A stretch of 64,000 nt of DNA. It comes from Wuchereria bancrofti. Lineage: Eukaryota; Nematoda; Chromadorea; Rhabditida; Onchocercidae. Under the pieces are notes generated by a model, which made no database searches, had not been told where the DNA came from, and worked only from the letters and a program-made list of their open reading frames with translations. Made by a program: the position numbers and the translations under genes. This document shows, piece after piece, positions 1-13,290 of the stretch. Within the stretch, counting starts at the first letter, position 1; every line of letters starts with the position of its first letter. The stretch covers positions 1,804,606-1,868,605 of the forward strand of contig SSBO01000013.1 of assembly GCA_005281725.1 (NCBI GenBank), read 5' to 3'.

Positions 1-2871
1 TATATGAAAACTAAAAAATCAAATAATAATTTAATATTTTATGGCTTCACTGATGCAAATTTTATTGCATATCTTCGAAATTATAAAAAATAATTCTTAT
101 TTAAAAAAAAAATGAATAAAAAAATGAAAAAAAAATCCCAAAGATTTAAAAATGAAAAAAAAGTTATGAATTTCCTTTTTTTCTCTCTTATTTGATCTTC
201 TTATACTCTTTATTTCTCATCAACTGATTTAAATTTTTAATCCTTTTTTTAATTTTTTTTTTCTTTTTAGAAATAAAAATACTGAACCTCAGAGAAAGTT
301 CATTCATGAAAGACCGGATATATTGTTGCTTATAGGAAATTCTTTTTTTGAAATTAATGTGAAAAAAAAAAAGAAAAAACTATGCATTCTTAATTTTACA
401 TTTTGAATAATGAATGATGACACAAAATTACACGTTCATATAAGGCGACATTTCTTGATTATACAAAACAAAGGAAAAAGAAAGGGAAAGGGAGGAGAAA
501 GAGAGAGAAGGAGAGAGGGGTAAAGAAAGAATTCCATAATGTATTTTCATCCATATTTTTCTAACAAATTACATTTGCTAGCATAACTATCGATAAAGTT
601 AGCAACAATCTTTTTCTTTAAAAAAAAAAAAAGTACATGACCTTTACTGAGTTAGTTCCTTTTTTTTATTATTCAAAAACTTCTCGATAAACCTTATTTG
701 TGTAAAATTGTCTAGCAAATTATAACAAATAATAATCCTCAAAAAACATAGTATTCAAAAAAATCTTTTCCTTTAATGCTACAAAAAATAATAATAAATT
801 TATCAAAAATTATATGAAATTACTTGTGAATATTTAACGAAATATTTAAACTATTTTATGTTTTTTCTTTTTTTCCTTTCATTTATTTCATTAAATAACT
901 TGTTGAAAAATTTAATGGTACAATAAATATTCGATAGATATAAAAATGATATTTCAAAATATTTATATATAAATTTGTCTGAAAAAAATAAAAGAATTTT
1001 TTCTTTTTTTTTGTTTCCTTTTCTTTTTATTATTTCATATGATTTGAATTGAAATGTTGAGATTTTTATTCTCAATCTCCATATGCTTTATGAATTTAGT
1101 TGTATGATTGTGCAACAAGCCATAATAAAAAATGGCTCTCTGTTGAGGCCTAGGCTTCACTTACTTATAGCTTTCATATAGATGTAAGCTATGCACCATA
1201 GTTTATCTCATACCATAGAAGTTCTTTCCTTCTTTTTTTTTTTAAACATTGAGTGCAAATATGCCCCATTTTGCATTTCACCGATACTTTTCTTTCCCTT
1301 TTCCTTTGAATTTGATAAATGTGTAATTGCTTGAAATTAAAATATAAATTAGTTCAAATTTCATATATTTATTTAAAAGTGGAAAAGATTAATTTTTAAT
1401 TTGGAATAATTAGAATGAATGTATTAAATTTGTTTGATAAAGCTTATGTAGGAATGTATGTATATTTCAAGTTCGATGTAATCAATAATTTTTTTTAGTG
1501 CACAAAGTTTGTAATTGTTCCTTTTTTTTTTTTAATTATTAAAATTGAAAGATCAGTTAATAGTATAAAGCAGTAAAAATAATATCAAAATGAATACTTT
1601 AACTTATGGTTAATTAAGTTATTAATTTAAAGATGAATTAAAATGATTTATTGGATCGTAAAAATATATACATATAGTAATTGTTTCTATTAAATATTTC
1701 TATAAATTATTTCAAATTCTTTTAACATAAATCTCTCCAATGATTTTTAAATTAATTCTCTTTCTTCATCTTGGATGTTGAATCTTTTTTTTCTTTTTAA
1801 AATTTCCTTTCATTTTCAAACTTATTTAAAAGAGTTCATATTTTATAAACGAATTATAGGGTTTGACATTTTGTCAGCTCAAAGTTAATAATTCAAAATT
1901 GAAATTTGTTAAATTGTTAAATTTCAAAAGAAAAATAGCTTAAGCTTTTAAGTTATTGCTTCTTGTCTAATGAGTGACATTGAAATTAGACATTTTACTA
2001 AGCTCTATGTAACATTTAACGAATGAAAGTATAGCAAAAATGATAAGACAGATAGATAATTCAAGCAAGATATTCTCTTATCAATTTATCATTTCGGTTT
2101 TAGTTTTATTAGTATTATTATTTTTTTCTTGACTTCAGAAATGATTCTTTTAAATAATTCACTAAAAACGAACCATCATTCATTATTTTTATTTTTATTA
2201 TTATCATTATTATTTCTTTTTGTCGTCCAAATCTTCCCAATCTTTTATGATATTATCATTCCTAATTTGCATATAATACTTGGAAAATATAAAAATCTTA
2301 TCATCAATCCAAAAAAAAGAAATCCCAAATAGCCATTTTTGATTAAGAAGAGAAAGAAAATAAAAGATTGCTATAGCAACGTTCCTGTTTACATTGCCGT
2401 GCTTATGATTTGAAAAAAAAAAAGAAAGAAAACATATAGGCTCATTTTCTTGGCCCATCTCACATTGAAAAATTTATGGGTTTTATCTGGAAATAACATC
2501 AAAAAAAAAAGAACTGAACTAACTGATCGAGCGATGGTGTGCGATGCGGGTGGGTAAGGCATTAGGACTTTGGGAAATGTGGAGTGGGACAGAATGCTTA
2601 GCAGAGAGAAATGATCGAAAAGAGCAGGTGGTTGTATGAAAAGAAAGGAGCAAAGAGAGTTTTAAGCAAAGACTGATGATTCAAATTACGAAGAGTTAAA
2701 GAGAGAATGAAAAGAAAAAAGGATACACAGAGGCTAAAGGGTAAAAAAAGAAAAAAAAAGCTTAGAGGAGGCGTGGAAGACAATTTTCGAAAAAACTAAC
2801 TTTAATAGCAGACAAATTTTCCAAATTCCCAATGCTCGGTTTTTTTTTCATCCGTTTTTTTCCGTTTTTTT

Positions 2872-5413
2872 TTTTTTTTTTCTATTCACCAATGCTTCAT
2901 TTTCCGTACGAAGAGTTCAGTTGACAACTGTTTCTTTCATTTTTGCATTTGAATGAATTGCCAATGGACAAATATTCTTTTTTAAAAAAAAAGTCATAAG
3001 AGCAATAATTTAATCAATTATTAAATTATTTGATTGAAAAAAAAGAAAAAATTTCCATCAATTATTATTACAATCAAACATAATAATAAATAGTTTGAAA
3101 ATAATTATAATACAGATTTAAAAAAATAGATTAATGAATATTAAGTGTAAGATAAGAAATTAAGATTAAATACTTTTTTTAGAAGTGAAATATTGATCGG
3201 TTTATAAATTTAAATCATTCAAAATAAGTACTCAAGAAGATATCGATTTTTTTTTGCTTATATTTAAGTTTCTTATGCACATAATATATCCTATTACTTG
3301 CTATGTTAAATGGCTGCTTATTTCATTTAATACATTGCAAAAATAATATATTTATGTTTATCATTCCTGAATTAATGAAAATTAAGTAAGGTATTAATCG
3401 ATTTAATTAAGCTAATTCAATTTAATTTAAATATTTGAATATGATGTATATTTTTAGAAGTCAACATATGATGCATAAACTGCACAAATGATATGATTAT
3501 ATAGATGATTACTCGCATTTAATCATTAATCATTACTTCCCAATACTTCATGCCCTTTTTTTGATGCATTTAAATTATCAAATGAAACTTCAATTGTGAA
3601 TTCATATTTTATGATAAATGTTAATGTTAATCTTATCACTGCAAAAATAATGATATTCTTACAAGAATTAAATCGTTCCAGTTGTTTATTATTAAGATTT
3701 CAATGATCAAATATCCTTCTTGAAATACTAAATAATTTTAATAAAGAAGGACAAATAATTGTTTAATATTTTGTTTTAATAATAACAGTAATAAAACAGT
3801 GACCAACTGATAATATATCTATTGCATAACTGAAAATTGTTATCCCATAATTAATCGTTAGTAAATTTATTACTATTCAAGTATTTACCAATGAAATAGA
3901 TATGTTGAAATAAAAGATGGAAAAATAAACTTTACAATTAATTATTGATTATTTTTTGCTGTAATCTATTTCAGATATATGCTCATTTTCTTTTAATTTT
4001 ATACAGATTAATTTAATTAATAATAAAATATTAGTTCTAGAGTTTTTTTATTTTTCATTATTATTGATTTTTTACTAAGAAATCTCACAAATGGTTAATC
4101 ATTTCATTCGCTCTCGTCTTATATTGAAATTTTTTAAATTAANTTTTTTTTTCTATTCACCAATGCTTCATTTTCCGTACGAAGAGTTCAGTTGACAACT
4201 GTTTCTTTCATTTTTGCATTTGAATGAATTGCCAATGGACAAATATTCTTTTTTAAAAAAAAAGTCATAAGAGCAATAATTTAATCAATTATTAAATTAT
4301 TTGATTGAAAAAAAAGAAAAAATTTCCATCAATTATTATTACAATCAAACATAATAATAAATAGTTTGAAAATAATTATAATACAGATTTAAAAAAATAG
4401 ATTAATGAATATTAAGTGTAAGATAAGAAATTAAGATTAAATACTTTTTTTAGAAGTGAAATATTGATCGGTTTATAAATTTAAATCATTCAAAATAAGT
4501 ACTCAAGAAGATATCGATTTTTTTTTGCTTATATTTAAGTTTCTTATGCACATAATATATCCTATTACTTGCTATGTTAAATGGCTGCTTATTTCATTTA
4601 ATACATTGCAAAAATAATATATTTATGTTTATCATTCCTGAATTAATGAAAATTAAGTAAGGTATTAATCGATTTAATTAAGCTAATTCAATTTAATTTA
4701 AATATTTGAATATGATGTATATTTTTAGAAGTCAACATATGATGCATAAACTGCACAAATGATATGATTATATAGATGATTACTCGCATTTAATCATTAA
4801 TCATTACTTCCCAATACTTCATGCCCTTTTTTTGATGCATTTAAATTATCAAATGAAACTTCAATTGTGAATTCATATTTTATGATAAATGTTAATGTTA
4901 ATCTTATCACTGCAAAAATAATGATATTCTTACAAGAATTAAATCGTTCCAGTTGTTTATTATTAAGATTTCAATGATCAAATATCCTTCTTGAAATACT
5001 AAATAATTTTAATAAAGAAGGACAAATAATTGTTTAATATTTTGTTTTAATAATAACAGTAATAAAACAGTGACCAACTGATAATATATCTATTGCATAA
5101 CTGAAAATTGTTATCCCATAATTAATCGTTAGTAAATTTATTACTATTCAAGTATTTACCAATGAAATAGATATGTTGAAATAAAAGATGGAAAAATAAA
5201 CTTTACAATTAATTATTGATTATTTTTTGCTGTAATCTATTTCAGATATATGCTCATTTTCTTTTAATTTTATACAGATTAATTTAATTAATAATAAAAT
5301 ATTAGTTCTAGAGTTTTTTTATTTTTCATTATTATTGATTTTTTACTAAGAAATCTCACAAATGGTTAATCATTTCATTCGCTCTCGTCTTATATTGAAA
5401 TTTTTTAAATTAA
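2872..5413. repeat. Exact 1.27-kb direct duplication flanking an N
   Basis: The sequence from about 2872 to 4142 recurs at 4144 to 5413 with a constant offset of 1,271 bases. All stretches I compared are identical, including homopolymer lengths. The two copies meet at a single N (4143) within an A/T run. Perfect identity in otherwise diverging intronic DNA, plus the N at the joint, indicates a gap-filling or contig-end overlap error rather than a biological repeat. Confidence 0.9.
4143..4143. other. Assembly gap (single N)
   Basis: One N marks the joint between the two identical 1.27-kb copies. The right copy continues into unique sequence after 5413; the left copy stops at the N. Confidence 0.95.
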
Positions 5414-6720
5414 TAATAAGCATAATACGTGTAAATATACATGAAAAACATCTGGCAGTAGCTGCTCAAATTGATGAAAATGTGAAAATGAATGGGAAAG
5501 TAAAACTAACACCTGCTAAACACTTACGTAGTAATTCTTTTATATTTAGTTAATCGGCCAAATGTCACCATTTCATATTCTTTTACCACTTTTTAACTTA
5601 TCAAAATTTGTTGTCACATCTTAACCATAAATTAATTCATTAGTTTTCGTTTCTGTTATATTGATAAAAATATTTTGTAAAGTATAATAGTTATATAATA
5701 AATTTTCATTCATTCTATTTCATTTAATTCAAAATTTCTTTTACACAAAATTTTTGACTCAATTAAAAATTAAATAAATATATGGAAAAAATTTCCTTTT
5801 TTTTAAATTTAATATTGTTATTTAATGAGATGTCCATAGCAACCGTTTAAATGTTCACTTTTAAAGGTATCTTATCAAAAAAAAAAAAGAAAAATGGATC
5901 AAATTAAAATTTAGATCTAATTTTTTCAATTGTTTTTCAACTTTATCTTTTTCAATTTGTCTATTTTATTGTCGTTTAAAGTGCATTACTTATTTGTTGC
6001 TTATAATGTAAAATGAAATATTCTTATCAAATAAAACAAGCAAATTAAATTGAAATTGTTCCATTTGTTTATCTTCTGCTAAAATGAAACCACTGTTCTT
6101 AATTTTATTTCAAATTCTAGCCATCAATTTACCCAACTATTTTTCTCTTCCTCTTTGCTTTTAGTTTCAAATAACAACATTCGATGATAGCACTAATAAG
6201 TTTTTTCTCAAATTTCAGTTAGCTAATTTTAATACTTTAAAATAACATTTTATCCCTTTTTTTTGTTCTTTTTAATTCATTAGAATCATTAATTTTCTAA
6301 ATTAAAAAAACACCTAAATTTTGTGAAACAATTTTGAAAATATCAACTTTTTATTCTTATCATTTTTTATCAAAATTTGATAACCTGAAAATAAATAAGA
6401 AAAGGAATTTAAAAAAAACTTAAATCAATTTTTTCATCTTTTTTAGCATTTCCTGTTATTATCATATAATTTAATATTACTAATTATTTCCTGCATTTTA
6501 ATTTTAAACAATTAAATCGATTTTTTTATTTTATGGTAAATTTGTTTTTTTTTTTTCAATTGTATTTTAATAATTTTTGTTAATGTTGCGAAATAAAGCA
6601 AAATATTATTCATTTATAAAATTATGTTTTTTTTTTCAGGCAAAGTAAAACCAAAAAAGAAAGGATTATCAAATATTATAATTTTTTCACTGAATTAATT
6701 AAAATGATTTAAAAAATTTC

Positions 6721-6722
6721 AG
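6721..6722 (+). other. Candidate 3' splice or trans-splice acceptor for the Cys-rich gene
   Basis: An AAATTTCAG acceptor ends at 6722, 117 nt before the ATG at 6840; another TTTTTTCAG ends at 6639. Nematode mRNAs are often trans-spliced to a spliced leader at such sites. Several short upstream ATGs lie between this site and 6840, which makes the exact mRNA start uncertain. Confidence 0.35.
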
Positions 6723-6839
6723 TCTGACTACAATGCAATCGAATGTATGAATGAAAGAATATGAAAATGAAATGAATTGAAATTTTTTTCCTTTTTTTTT
6801 TGAAAAAAAAAATTTAATGCATCAATGTGATAACATCTG

Positions 6840-7018
6840 ATGCTTCGTAGTTACTATATTTTTCCGCGATTTATTCTTATGGTTATTCTTTTACTATCCA
6901 TAATAAATCATCATCATCATCATCATTGGTTTGCACATGCGTCAAATGCGCCATCATCATGCACCATTGAAAATGCTATCTGTTCCGCAAGTGATGCACG
7001 AATTTGCCGAAATTCAAG
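6840..7018 (+). CDS. Cys-rich protein exon 1 (signal peptide, His tract)
   Basis: The ATG at 6840 opens a 59-codon exon ending in a split codon before a GTCATT donor. It encodes the hydrophobic leader, the natural hexahistidine, and the first cysteines (SSCTIENAICSA). The ATG was chosen because it is followed directly by a signal-peptide-like segment. Confidence 0.7.
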
Positions 7019-10000
7019 GTCATTAATATATTATATATTGAAAATTTTAAATTTGATAATAATAAGTTTTCTTTTCTAAATTTCTTGAATTTCAATTAAA
7101 TTTTCTTCCTTTCTCTGCTTTTTCCTTTTTTAATTCCTTTAGAAAAATCAAAAAGTTAATATTTTTGTAAAAAATCTCTTTCAGATGAAAAACAAAAACT
7201 TTCAGGCAAAAAAGTTGAAATTACCAAAAAAGAAATCTTACAGATAGGTTTTAAAGTTTTAAAGAGATAATTTATATCAAATTTAATAGTTTTTTTTTAT
7301 TTTTTGAAGGAGCAAAGAAATTGAGTGCAGAATGAAAATTTAAAATTTAGAACTCCCAAACTGATTGAATGAAATATGTGACACAAACAAATGAATGCAT
7401 GAGAGATTATTATTTTTTATTTAAGAATTAGTTCGACGTATTAAATTCATTTGGTTATTTGTTATTTATTTTGATTACTAATATTCTCTTTTACCCGCCT
7501 AAGAAATATGTTAAATTGAAATAAAAATTTAAAAAGAATTTTTATTAATTTGTATTTTCAAATTTAAAATCACTTTCAATTTGCTTCGTTTTGTTTTTTT
7601 CTAAATGGAGCAAAAAATTTGGTCTTATGAAGTCAGGATAATCTTTAAGCTTTAGTTGTAAATAATTTGGCTATAAGAAAAGTTTAAGTTTTACTGTATT
7701 ATTAAAGTTTTTATTACTAAAAAATATTCTCATAGTTAAATGGAAATTTTTGTAATAAAAATCTTTAAATAAAAATATTATTAAAATTTTCTCACTGTTA
7801 TATGTTAATCCTAACCAAAGTGGACATTTATAATAAAAAATTTTAAATTTTAATAAAAATAAATTAAACATTTATTGCTGCTTCCCAATTATTATTACCT
7901 TCTTTTTACTTTTTGCTTTCTTCATGACTTTTTTTTGAATATTAATTTCATTTAATGTTATATTTACCTGTTTTTTCTTCATTCCCTTATTCTTTAATTT
8001 ATTCATCCATAGCAAAACAAGATAATTTAATGAATTTTTGTCGCAGACTTTTCAAAAAAAAAAAACAAATTTTCTGCTTTTAAACTTATGTATTCAAAAT
8101 TAGCCACTAAAATAAAAATACCTTTTTTTTCATTTCAAAAAAGAAATGAAACAAAAAAAAAAAGAGAAAGAAGAAAAACAAAAACAAAAACGAAATACTA
8201 GTTATCACTTTACTACTATATATATTCTAGAAGAAAAATTTCATTTCTTTTTATCCCTTAAAAATTTCTTATTTTTATAAATTAAATTTTAAAAAAAGTA
8301 AAATAAAATAAATAACAATTGAGAATATGAAATGAGTGGAATTTTTCATTTTCCTTTTCTTCTCTCTTTTATCGATAGAATTACTTAGAGAATAAAGAAA
8401 AAAAAGAAGGAAAAAATGAGATTCTAAAATTTAGCACTTTCCTTTTTGTTACATTTATTTTATTCCATTGAAATTATCTAAAACAAAAAAAAAAAAAACA
8501 ATGAATGAAATTGAAATGGAAAAAAAGTAATATTAATATTTTAAAATGATTCCATTAAATGATTAATAATATTTGAATGCTAACTGTCACATTTTCATTT
8601 GCACTCATTCATTTTTATAAATATATATGTCAATCATAAGAAATGCTTAGTTTTCAATTTCACCTGCACAAAAAAAAAGTTTAACAAAAAGAAAGATGAA
8701 ATAATTGAAAATATTAATTCTTTTTTCCTAATCCATTGTTAAGTTTTTTTCCTCAGCAATAGAGAAAAGAAAAGAAAAGAAGAGAGAGGGAGAAAGGGAA
8801 AGGAGAATCCTAATTGTACTACAATAAAATTTTTTTATTAAAATTTTGATATTTGTTCTGTATGTGACAAATGAAACAGAATTTAGTTATCAAATTTATC
8901 AAATGTGACATGTAAAAATAAAATAATTTTGAAGTATTTTTAAAATAAATAAATTAGATAGATACATAGACAGAGAAAAAAAATCAACGATTTAATTTTA
9001 TTCCAAAATGTCTTTGAAAAGTTTAAATTGATGTATATCAATAATCTTTGGTCCTTTTTCTGTTCTCTTTCCTTTCCTTTTTTGAATTCAAAAATTAAAT
9101 GAAATGCATCTACATGTTAAAGTTAAAATAAAATAAAATTAATGTAAAATAAAAATGAATAAAAAAATTAAAATTTTTAGCTGTGTATCAGTATGTTCAA
9201 CACGTGGAATGAAACAATGCGAATGTGACGTGGAAGAGGACAATTACTGCTATTTATGTTGCGGTAATTCAAATTCACGTTGTATGCCAGCACATCATTA
9301 TAATATTCTGAGGTATTATCAATTATTATTTCTATTTTTAAAACTTTTTTTTTAAAATAACAAATCCATATGTATGCTAGTATATCAATATAAAATTCTG
9401 AGGTATTATAGCTTTTTTATTAATTCTTTTTTTTTTCAAATTTTTCCGCTGCTTTTTTAAATAGCAAATTTTCGATATGTGCCAGCACATTATTATAATC
9501 TTCTGAGGTGTTATAAATTATTATTCTTTTTTCTTTAAACTTTTTTTTAAAAAAACAAATGTACATAATTTAGGAAAAGAAATAGGTCAATGAGATAATT
9601 TGTATATAATTTTCATACAAACATATTTATGAAGAATTTGAAAATTTATTCGAAAAATTTTAAAAAGTATTTAAAAATGTTAGTTAAATAAAAATTTGTT
9701 AGCTAAATATTTGTTCGTAAAATTTCTATTTTTATTTCTAAATTGCATTACGAAGTTAGTAATTTAAATTTTGTGCTACTAAAATACATTAATATTTTTT
9801 ATTATTTAAATAATGAATTACAAAATATATGATTCATATTTAGTTTTAAAAATATTTAAAAATTTGTTAATATTCGTGAAAATTTTTATTCTTTTTTTTT
9901 GAATCACATTAGAAGGTTGTTAATATTAAATTTTTGTTGACATTTATTCTTTTAAAATATATAATTTTAATATTTTAATAAAATAATTTGTAATAATAAA

Positions 10001-13000
10001 ATTATAGAATTATATGGTACCTAATTAATTTAGATGAAATTATTTACGACATGGAAAAATTTTTTTGCAAATATATTCAAAAAAAAAAAATGTTTTCTCA
10101 AAAAATTAAAAGAATAAAAAAGACTTGTATGAAACGAAACAACATGATTTTCATGTGATTCAGTAAATTACATTTCTTGAAATTTATCGTTTTTTTTTTA
10201 CCAAAAGAACCAAAACAATGAAACTTCAGCTTAGGAATAAAAATTTTTAAATGAAAAAAAAAACAACAGAAAATCTTTTAATTACCTTTTTCTTATCAAA
10301 AAATTTTTTCTTTTAGCAAAGATAAAGAAAAGTGAGCTCGTAATATTAGATATAAAACTTAAAGTTTCATGTTAGAAATAAAACTTAAAATTTGATTTTA
10401 CAAATATAATTGTAAGATGTAGTCATTTTTCTTTTTTCTTTTTCTAATTATACTTAGATTTTTTAAAAAAATTAAATCTACCTTTTTTTAAATGTAAAAT
10501 ATAACCTAGTTGTTCTAATCAAAAAACAATCCAATCAATTTTATTCAATTTCTTGATAGTCATCTCTTGTTGAGTTAAAAATTTAAAAAAGAAAAGGTTT
10601 TTTTTTTTTCTTCAACAGTTGTCCTTGCAATGAAGCATTCATTCAAAACTGATTTCCTTACCACCTGCTGATTTGTCACCAAAAGAAAAGAAAGAAGCAA
10701 AAAAAAAAAAAGAAATGAACACAATAAAAGTGCATTTCTCTTATTCAAGTGGTAGAAGAAAAAGACTTATTTAGATATGTGTTTAAATTTTTTAGAAATA
10801 ACATAAATTTCAGGAAAAGATAAAAGCAAAGAAAAACTAAAAAACAAAAAAGGCAAATAAACCAAAAAAACATTAATAACACATTAATTTTTTTTGAATT
10901 TAAAAAATATAAAAAAATAATAGAAGACAAAAAATTTAGAAATATTTTAATTTTAGTTTTATATTAAATTTCTTTTTTTTTACTTTTTTATTTTATTTAA
11001 ATCTCTTTATTTTATTTTTTGTTTTGTCTAAATTTATCTTTGTTTCGCTTTTTTTTATTTAAATTTATCTTTTATTTCAATTCATTTATGTATAATAATG
11101 AATAAACTATTACTAAAAAAAATATTTCTTTTTTGAGTTTTTTTGAATAAAGGAAAAAAATGTAAATTTAATTTGAAGAGATAATGGAGAAAGATGGGAA
11201 CGTGAAGCATGTGCACTTTGTCGTCAAAATGGCGCCGAGCTAGAAGGTTTAGCGTGCGATGATACGGATCCGGCACGATTATGCCTTCAGGGCAAATGCT
11301 CAAATAGTGTATGTCATGATAAGAAACCTGGGCAATATTGCGATCGAAAGTTAGGCTTAATTAATTAATTATTTCATTTATTCATACTTTCATCATTCAT
11401 ATTTTATATTTATCAAAAAAAAAATCATTTGATAAATGTATAAATTAATAAGATATAAATATAATTAATTGAATATGAAAAAAATTTTTTTTAAAAATAA
11501 AATTTAAATTATCGTTGTGAATTTTTTATTTTTTTTTTTTTGAAATTTAGTACAAGTAACGTATTTGAATTGAAGAATATTAGAAAAAGTAGTTTTTTTG
11601 ATTGATAGCATAAAAAAAAGTTATTACAGATATGAAAATTTAGATTAAAAACAAAAAGAACAAAGAACAAAAAAAATCCCTTATAAATACACTATTAGAA
11701 TGCTAAATGATATTTATTTCAGTAAAATTTTGCTCAAAAAGTCTAATATTAATTACTTCATTAAATGAAAGCTAATAATAAGCATTGAATAAAATAAAAA
11801 TTTAGGATGGAAAAAATATGCGTGGATGATATTTGTGAAAATCCATGTGCTCGTATCAGTCCACATTTAATGGTTTGTGATTGTCCATTAATTGATCCTG
11901 ATACAGGATTTGCTTCAGATGATCGTTGTCAACTCTGTTGCTATGATTTTAATGTTGTAAGTTTATAATTATTTTAATTTTATTTTATTATTTTTTCAAT
12001 TTTATTTCAATTTATTTTATTATTTAGTTTTATAACTATTTCAATATTTTATTATCTAATTTTAGTTTTTATTACTTCAAAAAAAGAAAAGCCGTTTTTC
12101 CATAATCTTTTCATTTGCAAAGGAAAAAAAAAAAGAAAAAGTGAAAAATGTTTTAGTTAACGTAAAATTATCAAACATAAAAAAATTGTTTTTTGATTTT
12201 CTTTCTAAATTTACATTTGTTATTGCCAAATTCGTCAAAGTTTCATCTTAATCTTAAATTCAAAAAAAGTGTGGTATAAAGAAGTGCATTTTAACTTATC
12301 ATCTTATAACTTTTGCTTTTTTTTGATAATTTAACAATAAACTAACAATATGAATTAGCATTATAGCTTATTATTTCTATTTAAATTTTCATTATGTAAA
12401 TAAAATATAAATTGAAAGTTTTTACAAGTAATGAAAATATCTAATGCATATACTTTTCGACAATTTTTATCTGAAGGATAGTTTTTTTTTAAATTAAAGT
12501 TATATTGAAATGCACAAGTATTAACTTTATCTAACTGTACCGATACAAATTTAATTTAAACGAATAATAAATTTAACTGATCGCTGTTCTCAAAATAACT
12601 TTCAAATGCGGTATGATATTTTAGGTGAAATAGTCGAACAATATATTTCTCTAATCTCTCATTTATTACAAAGTTTTCTTAAAAAAAGTAACAAATAATT
12701 AAATTATTTTGATAAATTCAATATTGAAGAGTAAAGCACTCGTTAAATTTATCAATTTTCTCTCTATGGACAAAAAAATTTAATGCTAATTTACACTTTA
12801 AGAAATTTTAGTTACTAATTACACTTCATTCTAAAATATATATATATAGCTGGAAGCTAATTAAAAAATTTTGAAAATGTATTTTGGATTATTTGAAGTT
12901 TATTTCACAAAATGCAAAAGATATTAGATTATCTATATAATTTATCATTTACAAGCAAATTTAAAAAATTTGAAACGGAAACAGAAAAAAACAAAAGAAA

Positions 13001-13290
13001 GTTTTGAATGTAAAATTTAACTTTAATTAACATCTTTTAATTTTTTCTTAAATTTAATTTTAATTAATAATTTATTATAGAAACCTGCATCACGACGTTG
13101 TCAAAATGCATATCGTCGATTTAATTTAGCATCAGCTCATAATAGGCCTATCTGGCGCGTAGGCCTAGATTGCGCTGGTGGCAAAAAATGTAATCGCTAT
13201 GGTATTTGTGGTGGTCTTATCTTACAACCAACATTTTATTTAACACTATTATCACTGCTATTTTCCATTTGCTGCCTTAGATTATGCTAA
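6840..13290 (+). CDS. Secreted or membrane-anchored Cys-rich protein with two ADAM17-like CxLCC modules
   Basis: Five exons join in frame: 6840-7018, 9181-9312, 11179-11349, 11806-11956 and 13081-13290 (843 nt, 280 residues, stop TAA). Residues 1 to about 35 look like a signal peptide: a basic start, a run FILMVILLLSII, then six consecutive histidines. Two cysteine modules follow. Module 1 has CEC, then CYLCC, RC and later CLQGKC; module 2 has CDC, then CQLCC, RRC and LDCAGGKKC..GIC. This spacing recalls the membrane-proximal Cys-rich domain of ADAM17-type proteases, but no metalloprotease or disintegrin sequence is present. The last ~22 residues (LILQPTFYLTLLSLLFSICC) are hydrophobic and could be a membrane helix or GPI signal. 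The exon 3 acceptor (TTTGAAG) is non-canonical. I do not recognise a named orthologue; role unknown, probably cell-surface. It lies antisense to, and probably within an intron of, hemicentin. Confidence 0.75.
9181..9312 (+). CDS. Cys-rich protein exon 2 (first CxLCC module)
   Basis: The exon follows AAATTTTTAG and encodes CVSVCSTRG..QCECD..CYLCC..SRCMP, ending CTGAG|GTATTA. The exon end and donor are copied twice more just downstream (see repeat 9282-9570). Confidence 0.8.
9282..9570. repeat. Three tandem copies of an exon end plus 5' splice site
   Basis: Copies begin at 9282, 9372 and 9479 with units of about 90-107 bp. Each carries a version of GTATGCCAGCACATCATTATAATATTCTGAGGTATT, that is, the last bases of exon 2 and its donor. 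Only the first donor continues the open frame; reading on to the later donors meets TAA within the first intron copy. Confidence 0.85.
11179..11349 (+). CDS. Cys-rich protein exon 3
   Basis: It encodes ACALCRQNG, LACDD, CLQGKC, NSVCHD and PGQYCDR, and ends before a GTTAGG donor. The start (after TTTGAAG) is forced by phase and is the weakest splice site of this gene. Confidence 0.7.
11806..11956 (+). CDS. Cys-rich protein exon 4 (second module start)
   Basis: Acceptor AAATTTAG; encodes ICVDDICENPC, MVCDCPL and DRCQLCC; ends AATGTT|GTAAGT. The CDC..CQLCC order repeats the CEC..CYLCC order of exon 2. Confidence 0.8.
13081..13290 (+). CDS. Cys-rich protein exon 5 (C terminus)
   Basis: Acceptor TTATTATAG; encodes SRRCQNAYRRF, WRVGLDCAGGKKCNRYGICGG and a hydrophobic tail ending CCLRLC before TAA at 13288-13290. 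An AATAAA is present at about 13644 but is far downstream. Confidence 0.8.
   Translation, partial: KPASRRCQNAYRRFNLASAHNRPIWRVGLDCAGGKKCNRYGICGGLILQPTFYLTLLSLLFSICCLRLC

Larger units (their letters stand above)
1..6839. other. AT-rich stretch with no recognisable gene
   Basis: I see no exon series, RNA gene or transposon here on either strand. It contains homopolymer A/T runs, a purine-rich GA tract at about 476-525, a slightly GC-richer purine-biased patch at about 2520-2800, and the artefactual duplication at 2872-5413. It is upstream of the plus-strand Cys-rich gene and, by inference, may be part of the hemicentin intron that follows exon 60. Confidence 0.6.

Noticed and set aside
5362..5553. 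63-codon plus-strand frame with HEKHLAVAAQIDENVKMNGK
   Set aside because: Slightly protein-like, with a possible donor near its end, but no partner exon, no domain and no second line of support.
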